NCBI GenBank assembly: GCA_022712075.1
Contig: JALAHE010000358.1
Location: 1-8,531, forward strand
Length of the DNA stretch: 8,531 nt
Origin: Galactobacter sp.
GTDB lineage: Bacteria; Actinomycetota; Actinomycetes; Actinomycetales; Micrococcaceae
Direction: 5' to 3'
Of this stretch, positions 1-5,262 are shown piece after piece. The position numbers and the translations under genes were made by a program. Below the pieces are notes generated by a model. It was not told the origin of the DNA. It was given only the letters and a program-made list of their open reading frames with translations, and made no database searches. Position 1 is the stretch's first letter; each line of letters starts with the position of its first letter.

Positions 1-453
1 AAGAACCCCGGCCTGAGCGCCGAAGAGAAGGCGGCCGCCAAGGCCCGCGCCGCGGAGCTCCGCGCAGAGGCCCGTGCCAAGAAGGCGGAGGACAAGCTCG
101 CGGCGGAGGCCGCAGCCTACGACGAGGCCCTGGCGGCCACCGAGGGCCTGGACCAGGAGCTCCTGCTCGCGCTCGGCGAGATTGTGGATGCCGAGGCTCC
201 CCACCTCACCCGCAAGACGATGTACGGCATGCCGGCGTTCGCCCGCGACGGCAAGACGGTCTTCTTCTTCCAGCCCGCCCTCAAGTTCAAGACCCGCTAC
301 GCGACCCTCGGCTTCGACCAGGCCGCACCCTTGGACGACGGCGAGCTGTGGGCCACGTCGTTCGCCCTGACGGGCATGAGCCCCGCCACCCGCACCACCA
401 TCACCGAGCTCGTGCGCCGCGCGGGCGAACCCCTGGAAGGATCCGCAGCATGA
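1..453 (+). CDS. DUF1801-type small protein, copy 1 (5' end cut by window)
   Basis: The frame is open from base 1 to the TGA at 451-453, giving 150 visible residues; the start lies just outside the window. Copy 2 begins MSEKNPGL and this frame begins KNPGL, so about three residues (MSE) are probably missing, for a total near 153. Visible residues 1-45 are rich in Ala, Lys, Glu and Arg and should form a charged helix, possibly a coiled coil. The rest carries a KTMYGMPAF motif (visible residues 72-80), then ARDGKTVFFF and RYATLGF. This pattern, with YGMPAF followed by a strand and a Lys-containing segment, is typical of the DUF1801 (YdhG-like) fold, whose biochemical role is not established; some relatives are called iron chaperones. 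No signal peptide or membrane helix is seen, so it is presumably cytosolic. It overlaps copy 2 by ATGA, implying co-transcription and coupled translation. Family assignment is by motif memory only. Confidence 0.75.
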   Translation, partial: KNPGLSAEEKAAAKARAAELRAEARAKKAEDKLAAEAAAYDEALAATEGLDQELLLALGEIVDAEAPHLTRKTMYGMPAFARDGKTVFFFQPALKFKTRYATLGFDQAAPLDDGELWATSFALTGMSPATRTTITELVRRAGEPLEGSAA

Positions 454-530
454 GCGAGAAGAACCCCGGCCTGAGCGCCGAAGAGAAGGCGGCCGCCAAG
501 GCCCGCGCCGCGGAGCTGCGCGCAGAGGCC
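1..530 (+). repeat. Direct repeat, 72-bp units at 1-72 and 459-530
   Basis: Bases 1-72 and 459-530 are identical except for one position (C at 60, G at 518). Each encodes the same N-terminal segment of one of the two DUF1801 paralogues. The offset of 458 bp is about one gene length, as expected for a tandem gene duplication. Near-identity here, against clear divergence immediately downstream (from base 73 / 531), suggests either strong selection at the nucleotide level, recent gene conversion, or a duplication with patchy divergence. Confidence 0.95.
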
Positions 531-899
531 AAGCGCGCCAAGGACGCTGACAAGGCAGCGGCCGAGGCGCAGGACAACAGGGACGCGATCGAGGGCATGG
601 ACGGTAAGGACCGCGAACTCGCCGAGCGCATCGCCCAGATCGTGGCCGAGGTGGCCCCGGAGCTCGCGCCCAAGACCTGGTACGGCATGCCCACGTGGGC
701 CCGCGACGGCAAGGCCACCGTCTTCTTCAAGGCGGCAGCCAAGTTCAAGGCCCGCTACGCGACCCTCGGCTTTGAGCAGGGAGCACTCCTCGACGAGGGA
801 AAGATGTGGGCCACCGATCGCGCGCTCCTGGACATCGACGACGACGTCGCCGCAGAGATCGCGGCGTTGGTCCGCAAGGCGGCCGGCCAGGCCGCCTAG
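450..899 (+). CDS. DUF1801-type small protein, copy 2
   Basis: This frame encodes 149 residues starting at ATG 450, which overlaps the stop of copy 1 as ATGA. A GGAAGG at 435-440 lies 9 nt upstream and supports this start over any further upstream in the same frame. Residues 1-45 form a charged Ala/Lys/Glu helix almost identical to copy 1 for the first 27 residues. Residues 75-120 carry KTWYGMPTWARDGK, FKARYATLGF and LLDEGKMWAT, matching copy 1 and the DUF1801 fold. Residues 127-143 (LDIDDDVAAEIAALVRK) correspond to the C-terminal helix that closes this fold. Function is unknown. The pair is a tandem duplication: ends and the core motif are conserved, while residues about 28-65 have diverged. 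The gene is followed by a strong hairpin at 972-1002. No membrane segment is seen. Confidence 0.8.
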   Translation: MSEKNPGLSAEEKAAAKARAAELRAEAKRAKDADKAAAEAQDNRDAIEGMDGKDRELAERIAQIVAEVAPELAPKTWYGMPTWARDGKATVFFKAAAKFKARYATLGFEQGALLDEGKMWATDRALLDIDDDVAAEIAALVRKAAGQAA

Positions 900-971
900 T
901 CCAGCTCGTCCGGCCGGCCAGGACGCCCAGCCCGGAACACCCGGCCCAGACGCCTCGCGGTACCCAGCGCA

Positions 972-1002
972 ACGCCGCCCGCTCAACGTGAGCGGGCGGC
1001 GT
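972..1002. terminator. Strong hairpin terminator between convergent genes
   Basis: Bases 972-985 pair perfectly with 989-1002 (14 bp, ACGCCGCCCGCTCA with its complement) around a 3-nt loop. It lies 73 bp after the copy 2 stop and 43 bp beyond the stop of the minus-strand membrane gene. The 3' flank on the plus strand (CGTGCTGT) has only scattered T residues, which is common for terminators in high-GC actinobacteria. It could serve both convergent transcripts. Confidence 0.75.
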
Positions 1003-1037
1003 CGTGCTGTGTGGAGAGGGATGGGGCAAGAGACCCC

Positions 1038-1054
1038 GGGGCGCTCAGCGCCCC
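1038..1054 (-). terminator. Palindrome spanning the stop codon of the 1045-1329 gene
   Basis: GGGGCGCT (1038-1045) and AGCGCCCC (1047-1054) are perfect complements around a single C, and the TGA stop of the minus-strand gene (1047-1045) lies at the centre. As RNA it would need a loop of at least 3 nt, leaving about 7 bp. It may act with the 972-1002 hairpin at the 3' end of the minus-strand transcript, or protect that end. It could be a chance feature of GC-rich DNA. Confidence 0.4.
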
Positions 1055-1329
1055 CGATAGTCGTCTGCCTCGCGGAAGACGCGGATCAGGCGCAGCGCCA
1101 CGGCCGCCGCCCACACGACAACCGAGACGCCCAGGATGGGCCAGAAGCCCCAGCCCGACTTCCAGCTCAACAGCAGCGCGGCGATCACGGCCATGAGCCA
1201 GCCAATCAACACGAGCAGGCGCAGCATGGAGCCGTGCGCCCAGCCGGCCATCGTCACGCGCGGGAGCAGGATGACCACCACGGCCATGACGATGAGCAGA
1301 AGCCCCGTCAGCGAAAGCACAACGTCCAC
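1045..1329 (-). CDS. Small three-helix membrane protein, unknown function
   Basis: The frame gives 94 residues from a GTG start at 1329 to TGA at 1047-1045. Three hydrophobic segments are visible at about residues 3-23 (VLSLTGLLLIVMAVVVILL), 35-55 and 62-82, joined by short loops, with a basic/acidic C-terminal tail (RVFREADDYRGR). It is therefore an integral membrane protein with nearly no soluble part. The GTG start is chosen because a GGGGAG ribosome binding site ends 5 nt upstream; further upstream the same frame is Pro/Arg/His-rich and not protein-like. I do not recognise the family. It is divergent from aspA, sharing a 233-bp intergenic region, and convergent with the DUF1801 pair. No catalytic motif is seen. 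Confidence 0.7.
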   Translation of the reverse strand: MDVVLSLTGLLLIVMAVVVILLPRVTMAGWAHGSMLRLLVLIGWLMAVIAALLLSWKSGWGFWPILGVSVVVWAAAVALRLIRVFREADDYRGR

Positions 1330-1331
1330 AG

Positions 1332-1349
1332 GTTCTCCCCGTTCTCCCC
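1332..1349 (-). repeat. Tandem 9-bp repeat carrying duplicate ribosome binding sites
   Basis: GTTCTCCCC occurs twice head to tail (1332-1340 and 1341-1349). Read on the minus strand this is GGGGAGAAC twice, each with a GGGGAG Shine-Dalgarno-like core, directly upstream of the GTG start at 1329. Only the copy nearer the gene has normal spacing (5 nt). The repeat decides the start codon of the membrane gene. Confidence 0.7.
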
Positions 1350-1396
1350 GGTCTTGCGAATGCGCCCCATCCTTGCACGGCGCCCACGCGCTCCGG

Positions 1397-1411
1397 TGAT
1401 GCAGCGCATCA
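1397..1411. promoter_or_regulatory. Candidate operator dyad upstream of aspA
   Basis: TGATGC (1397-1402) and GCATCA (1406-1411) form a perfect 6-bp inverted repeat around AGC. CTCC (1391-1394) and GGAG (1412-1415) extend it with a two-base bulge. A half-site pair of this size in a divergent promoter region resembles a dimeric repressor site. No regulator gene is adjacent, so the factor is unknown. Confidence 0.3.
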
Positions 1412-1552
1412 GGAGCCGGATGTACGCCGCGGTCAGACCCCGGGCTAGGGTTGTCCCGTGGGCCCATCGGTGAACGCCGAACCCACCGCGTCAATGGCGA
1501 CGCGCCGCCCCCTCCATGACGCCCCGGGCGGACACGAATCACGGACATCAAC

Positions 1553-1557
1553 AGGAG
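1553..1557 (+). promoter_or_regulatory. aspA ribosome binding site
   Basis: AGGAG lies 5 nt upstream of ATG 1563. It selects this start over a GTG at 1458 in the same frame, which would add 35 residues without any conserved aspartase sequence. Confidence 0.8.
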
Positions 1558-1562
1558 CAACG

Positions 1563-2969
1563 ATGACCACCCCTGCCACCGCAGGAACCCGTGTCGAAAA
1601 GGATTCCCTGGGCAGCCGCGAGGTGCCCAACGACGTGCTGTGGGGCATTAGCACCCTGCGCGCCATGGAGAACTTCCCCATCACCGGCCGCCCCATCGGC
1701 GGCGTGCGCCACCTCGTGTGGGCGCTCGGAGCGATCAAGCTGGCCGCGGCCCGCGCCAACAATCAGCTCGGCGAGCTGGACGACGAGCGCGCTGGCGCCA
1801 TCGAGGCCGCCGCCGTCGAGGTCATGGACGGCAAGTGGGACGCTCAGTTCCCCATCGACCGCGTGCAGGGCGGCGCCGGCACGTCCACGAACATGAACGC
1901 CAACGAGGTCATCGCGCACCGCGCGGCGCAGATCCTGGGCCAGCCCATGGGCTACGTGGACCCGATCGACCACGTGAACCGCGCGCAGTCCACCAACGAC
2001 GTGTACCCCTCGGCCCTCAAGCTGGCGCTGTACAAGTCCATGGAGCCGCTGCTGACCTCCCACGTCTCCCTGCAGCAGGCCTTCCGCGCCAAGGCGCAGG
2101 ACTTCGCGCAGATCACCAAGATCGGCCGCACGCAGCTGCAGGACGCCGTGCCGATGACCCTCGGCCAGGAGTTCGGCGCCTTTGCCGACACCCTCTCCGA
2201 GGACTCCCTGCTCCTGGAGACGCTCTCCCCGAACCTGCTGGAGCTCAACCTGGGAGCCACGGCCATCGGTACCGGCATCACGGCGCTGCCGGAGTACCGC
2301 CCGCTGGTCCTGAAGGCCCTCGCCGACATCACCGGCATCCACATCATCGGCGCCGCCAACCTCATCGAGGCGACCTCCGACAGCGGCGTGTTTGTGCTGA
2401 TCTCCGGCGCCCTGAAGCGCGCAGCGATCAAGCTCTCCAAGATCTGCAACGACCTGCGCCTGCTCTCTTCCGGCCCGCAGGCCGGCTTCGGCGAGATCAA
2501 CCTGCCCGCCGTCCAGGCCGGCTCGTCGATCATGCCGGGCAAGGTCAACCCGGTGATCCCCGAGGTCGTCAACCAGGTGGCCTTCCGCATCGTCGGTGCC
2601 GACAACACCGTGGCGTTTGCCGTGGAGGCCGGTCAGCTGCAGCTCAACGCCTTCGAACCCGTCATGGCCGACGTCCTCTTCGACGCCGTCGAGTCGCTGA
2701 CCAACGCGTGCGCCACGCTGGAGACCAAGTGCGTCGTGGGCATCACGGCCAACGAGGACCTGCTCGCGCGCCGCGTCGCCGAGTCCGTCTCCGTGGTCAC
2801 GGCCCTCTCGCCGCTCATCGGCTACGCCAAGTCGGCGGAGCTCATGCACCGCGCTCTGGACGAGAAGCGCGGCCTGCTGGAGCTCGCGATCGAGGAGGGC
2901 GTCCTCGACGCCGAGACGATCAAGCAGGCCCTCGCCGCGGCGACCGGCCACACGGTGGCCGGCGAGTAG
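1563..2969 (+). CDS. aspA: Aspartate ammonia-lyase (aspartase)
   Basis: The product is 468 residues and catalyses reversible deamination of L-aspartate to fumarate and ammonium in the cytosol. It belongs to the fumarase/aspartase superfamily, whose members act as homotetramers. Signatures in order: LGSREVPNDVLWGISTLRA (16-34), the GTSTNMNANE substrate loop (106-115), STND (143-146), GRTQLQDAVPMTLGQEF (188-204), IEATSD (268-273), and the GSSIMPGKVNP signature (320-330). By alignment with characterised aspartases, Ser321 is the expected catalytic base in the flexible SS loop, with Lys327 and Asn329 also in the site. TQLQDA rather than THLQ, and QLQLN at 358-362, resemble E. coli AspA more than class II fumarase. 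Start ATG 1563 has AGGAG 5 nt upstream, and the next 15 codons lead straight into the conserved N-terminus. Length is normal for the family. A long hairpin follows at 2993-3056. Confidence 0.93.
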   Translation: MTTPATAGTRVEKDSLGSREVPNDVLWGISTLRAMENFPITGRPIGGVRHLVWALGAIKLAAARANNQLGELDDERAGAIEAAAVEVMDGKWDAQFPIDRVQGGAGTSTNMNANEVIAHRAAQILGQPMGYVDPIDHVNRAQSTNDVYPSALKLALYKSMEPLLTSHVSLQQAFRAKAQDFAQITKIGRTQLQDAVPMTLGQEFGAFADTLSEDSLLLETLSPNLLELNLGATAIGTGITALPEYRPLVLKALADITGIHIIGAANLIEATSDSGVFVLISGALKRAAIKLSKICNDLRLLSSGPQAGFGEINLPAVQAGSSIMPGKVNPVIPEVVNQVAFRIVGADNTVAFAVEAGQLQLNAFEPVMADVLFDAVESLTNACATLETKCVVGITANEDLLARRVAESVSVVTALSPLIGYAKSAELMHRALDEKRGLLELAIEEGVLDAETIKQALAAATGHTVAGE

Positions 2970-2992
2970 TCCTCGCCGCGCGCGTTTCACCG

Positions 2993-3056
2993 AAACGGCG
3001 CGATCGCTGCGGAACCGCCCGAAGACTGCGGCAGTTCTGAAGCGATCGCGCCGTTT
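2993..3056 (+). terminator. Long hairpin terminator after aspA
   Basis: Bases 2993-3008 (AAACGGCGCGATCGCT) pair perfectly with 3041-3056 (16 bp). Pairing continues on the same axis: 3010-3015 with 3034-3039 (one G-U) and 3017-3019 with 3030-3032, leaving a 10-nt loop. It begins 24 bp after the aspA stop and ends in TTT on the plus strand, followed by GGCGTTTCC. A competing small hairpin, CGTTTC-ACC-GAAACG (2983-2997), overlaps its left foot. Termination of aspA is the simplest role. Confidence 0.75.
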
Positions 3057-3154
3057 GGCGTTTCCGGGCTCAGGGGATGCCCGACGGCGCGGGGCCGGGT
3101 TCGCGCCGCCGGCGCGTGGTGGGATGGGGTCCCCGACAGCTTTGAGGAGGCGCC

Positions 3155-4009
3155 GTGACCGAGGAGTTCCGCTACGAAGAGGTGGAGCCGGAGGCGGCCT
3201 ACGCCGCCAACCGGGCCAATTGGGACGACCGCGTCCCGCTGCACCTCGAGCACTACGGCCTCGCGGCCTTCGAGAACCCGGCCCACCTCTCCACCGTGGT
3301 GGCGCAGGACGCGCCGGTCCTGGAGCGCTTCTCCGGGCCGCTGACCGGGCAGCGCCTCGTGCACCTGCAGTGCCACATCGGCACCGATTCGGTGTCGCTG
3401 GCCCGGCGCGGTGCCAGCGTGGTCGGCGTCGACTTCTCGGCGCCCGCCGTCGCCGCGGCCACCGAGCTGGCCGGCGCCACGGGCGCGGACGCCCGCTTTG
3501 TCCAGGCGAGCGTGTACGACGCCGCGGCGGCCGTGGGCGGGCAGGTTGACGTGGTCTACACGTCCATCGGGACCATCGGTTGGCTCGACGACCTCGACGC
3601 GTGGGCGCACGAGATCCACGCCCTGCTGCGGCCCGGCGGCGTCTTCTACTTCCGCGATTCGCACCCCTTCGCGCTGACCTTCGACCCGGACCGGACCGAG
3701 GGCCTCACGCAGCGCTTCCGCTACTTCAGGGGCGCGGAGGCCGAGCGCTGGGACGATTCGACGACCTACGCCGGCCCCGGCGAGGTGCGCCACTCCGTCA
3801 CCTACGAGTGGTCGCATCCGGTCTCCGAGACCGTCAACGCGCTGATCGGCGCGGGCCTGCGCCTCGAGTTCATGGACGAGGGCACGGCCCTGCCGTGGGA
3901 GATCTTCACCGGCATGCCGCGGGACGCGTCCGGCGACTACGTCCTGGAGGGCGACTCCGCGGCGTCGCTCCCCCTCACCCTCACGCTCGTGGCGCGCCGG
4001 CCGGAGTGA
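3155..4009 (+). CDS. Class I SAM-dependent methyltransferase, unknown substrate
   Basis: The product is 284 residues, starting at GTG 3155 behind a strong GAGGAGG (3144-3150, 4 nt spacing). Residues 68-94 form the nucleotide-binding strand-loop-helix-strand: LVHLQCHIGTDS is a variant of motif I, with GVDFS (91-95) giving the acidic residue at the end of strand 2 that should bind the ribose of S-adenosylmethionine. Motif IV is near VDVVYTSIGTIGWL (131-144), and LLRPGGVFYFRD (157-168) is the typical post-motif strand. Residues 180-284 contain the extra C-terminal region (HSVTYEWSHPVSETVNALIGAGL, then the closing strand SLPLTLTLVARR). The LQCHIGTDS form is common in a widespread actinobacterial group whose substrates are not known to me. 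No membrane segment or signal peptide is seen. It converges, with a 22-bp gap, on the minus-strand gene ending at 4032. Confidence 0.88.
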   Translation: MTEEFRYEEVEPEAAYAANRANWDDRVPLHLEHYGLAAFENPAHLSTVVAQDAPVLERFSGPLTGQRLVHLQCHIGTDSVSLARRGASVVGVDFSAPAVAAATELAGATGADARFVQASVYDAAAAVGGQVDVVYTSIGTIGWLDDLDAWAHEIHALLRPGGVFYFRDSHPFALTFDPDRTEGLTQRFRYFRGAEAERWDDSTTYAGPGEVRHSVTYEWSHPVSETVNALIGAGLRLEFMDEGTALPWEIFTGMPRDASGDYVLEGDSAASLPLTLTLVARRPE

Positions 4010-4030
4010 ACCGGGGCGGCGCACCGCGCG

Positions 4031-4042
4031 CTCAGCGCTGAG
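4031..4042. terminator. Palindrome over the stop codon of the 4032 gene
   Basis: CTCAGCGCTGAG is a perfect 12-bp palindrome that contains the minus-strand stop codon (4034-4032) and lies 22 bp beyond the stop of the convergent methyltransferase gene. It is short, and as RNA it would fold only 4 bp with a 4-nt loop, so a terminator role is weak. Confidence 0.25.
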
Positions 4043-4730
4043 TGAAGGAGCCGCCCTTCGCATCGGCGGTGAAGTAGGCGTTGCCATAGTCGTTGCTCAG
4101 GGAGATGAAGAGCCTGATGGGACCCACCTGACGCCCGAACGACGCGCTCCCGATGTCGGTGTTCACGTCCCTGCGCACGGAGACGAAGGCGGTCTCGATC
4201 GGCAGCCCCGACTCACGGGCGGCCCGCTCCACGAGCGGCTCCAGCTTCTCCCACGCCACGGCATCGAGGCGGAACTGCTCCTGGGCGCTCGCCGGCTGGA
4301 TCGTGGACGCTCCGTCGTGCTCCACCGAGCCGCGCGCGTAGTCCCAGTCGTCGCTCGCCTTCTGCCCGGGCACGAGCGGGATCTCGGCCGAGATACGTTC
4401 GGCCCGCACCACCACCTCGCTCGCGACGGGCGAGCCCGAGCGTTCCGCGAGCGCCAGGATGCCTTGGCGCAGGTACGGCTCGTGCAGCAGATTCGGGTGC
4501 AGGCCGTCGCCGGCCCGCAGGGATTGCACGCTCTGCACCACGGCGGCCCGGTACGGGTAGATCACCGCCGTCGCGCCGGCCGCGAAGACCAGCAAGTACA
4601 GCGGGGCGCGCCACCACAGCCCGCCGCCCGAACCGCTCAGCAGCGGGCGCCGGACAGTCCCGTCCGGGCGGACCTTGCCCCGGCGCGGCGCGACCGGCGC
4701 GCCCACGCAGCTCGCCTCGGGCACCCGCAT
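4032..4730 (-). CDS. Single-pass membrane protein, unknown function; may be the 3' half of a frameshifted gene
   Basis: From ATG 4730 the frame gives 232 residues. The N-terminal 40 residues are basic and Gly/Pro-rich (APRRGKVRPDGTVRRPLL). One membrane helix lies at about residues 42-59 (APLYLLVFAAGATAVIYP), followed by a soluble domain of about 170 residues with alternating strands and helices (SEVVVRAERISAEIPLV, FRLDAVAWEKLEPLVERA, PIRLFISLSNDYGNAYF). With positive residues before the helix, the C-terminal domain is probably outside. I do not recognise the family. The frame overlaps the upstream gene by 94 bp, and no ribosome binding site precedes ATG 4730. A GTG at 4706 has GAGG 8 nt upstream and is an alternative start. 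In the overlap this frame has the more protein-like sequence and very high G/C at third positions. Confidence 0.65.
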   Translation of the reverse strand: MRVPEASCVGAPVAPRRGKVRPDGTVRRPLLSGSGGGLWWRAPLYLLVFAAGATAVIYPYRAAVVQSVQSLRAGDGLHPNLLHEPYLRQGILALAERSGSPVASEVVVRAERISAEIPLVPGQKASDDWDYARGSVEHDGASTIQPASAQEQFRLDAVAWEKLEPLVERAARESGLPIETAFVSVRRDVNTDIGSASFGRQVGPIRLFISLSNDYGNAYFTADAKGGSFTQR

Positions 4731-5200
4731 GCGGGCCCACGGGGCTGGGACGGGTCGTCGTCAAGGAAGGCGAGCTCGGCGCCGTCGGGCGTGAGGAGCG
4801 CGACGACGTGAAGCGAGCCGGGCGCATAGCGCCCGGCGAGGTGCGGGGAGACGAGGGGCCTGGCCGTGGTGCGGAACGGGGCGCGGCTGCGGGGCAGGAC
4901 CGTGACCTCGAGCTTCAGGAGCGGGCGGCCGTTGACCTCGATACCGCTCGCATGCATCACGTCGACGCGCGCGAGGCCTAGGCGGTCAGCGCTGCGGGCG
5001 GCGGCGATCAGCTCAGGGTCGGGTCCGCTCAGTCCTCCGGAACCGGCGCTGCGCAGGATCGCGGCGAGCGTGCCGGTGAGGATCGCGACCGTAAGCCCGG
5101 TCGGGAAGGCCCAGATGCCGGCCCCGCTCGGGCCGAGCAGCATGGTCACGCCCGAGCCGGCCAGCAGGCCGAGCGCGGCGAAGAAGATGATGCGGAGCAT
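4637..5200 (-). CDS. Two-helix membrane protein with C-terminal beta-rich domain, unknown function
   Basis: The frame gives 187 residues from ATG 5200, with AGGGGG ending 4 nt upstream. Hydrophobic helices lie at about residues 3-22 (RIIFFAALGLLAGSGVTMLL) and 29-49 (IWAFPTGLTVAILTGTLAAIL). Residues 76-148 look like a small beta domain: VNGRPLLKLEVTVLP, PFRTTARPLVSPHLA, PGSLHVVALLTPDGAELAFLDDD. This layout (short, membrane-anchored, with a beta domain ending in a PG-xx-V strand and aspartates) recalls many actinobacterial membrane proteins of unknown role. The last 30 or so residues (about 155-187: CPRRAAWARRSRRAGARSAR and onward) are Arg/Ala-rich and look like out-of-frame reading of the downstream gene. 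The true product may therefore end earlier or continue in the next frame. It is divergent from the 5263 gene with a 62-bp gap. Confidence 0.65.
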   Translation of the reverse strand: MLRIIFFAALGLLAGSGVTMLLGPSGAGIWAFPTGLTVAILTGTLAAILRSAGSGGLSGPDPELIAAARSADRLGLARVDVMHASGIEVNGRPLLKLEVTVLPRSRAPFRTTARPLVSPHLAGRYAPGSLHVVALLTPDGAELAFLDDDPSQPRGPACGCPRRAAWARRSRRAGARSARTGLSGARC

Positions 5201-5262
5201 GGCGCCCCCTTGCCCTGCGGCCCGGTGCGGGCCGCCCCCCACCCACATGGGACCATGAAGGC
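5201..5262. promoter_or_regulatory. Short divergent promoter gap
   Basis: Only 62 bp separate the divergent starts at 5200 (minus) and 5263 (plus), so the promoters must overlap or lie face to face here. The minus-strand gene has AGGGGG 4 nt before its ATG. The plus-strand gene has only GAAGG (5257-5261), 1 nt from ATG, which is too close for normal use. The plus gene may be leaderless, as is frequent in actinobacteria. I see no clear -10 or -35 on either strand. Confidence 0.35.

Larger units (their letters stand above)
1330..1562. promoter_or_regulatory. Divergent control region between membrane gene and aspA
   Basis: This 233-bp gap separates two divergent starts and must hold promoters for both. 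Visible elements are the duplicated ribosome binding site at 1332-1349 (minus strand), a perfect dyad TGATGC-AGC-GCATCA at 1397-1411, and a TAGGGT at 1446-1451 that fits the loose TANNNT form of an actinobacterial -10 box for aspA. No convincing -35 is seen at the right distance, so the promoter call is weak. The aspA frame runs open upstream through this region, but the sequence there is Arg/Pro/Ser-rich and does not look like part of the enzyme. Confidence 0.35.

Noticed and set aside
1563..2969. Class II fumarase (fumC) as identity for this gene
   Set aside because: TQLQDA instead of THLQ, the QLQLN block and overall match to E. coli AspA favour aspartase, although the superfamily signature GSSIMPGKVNP is shared.
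1548..2990. Long minus-strand open frame (480 codons) opposite aspA
   Set aside because: It is the antisense shadow of aspA. Its sequence is Arg/Gly/Val/His/Asp-rich with no recognisable domain, a common artefact in high-GC DNA.
1718..3040. Long plus-strand frame overlapping aspA in another frame
   Set aside because: Arg/Gly/His/Pro-rich sequence without motifs; aspA in the other frame has every family signature.
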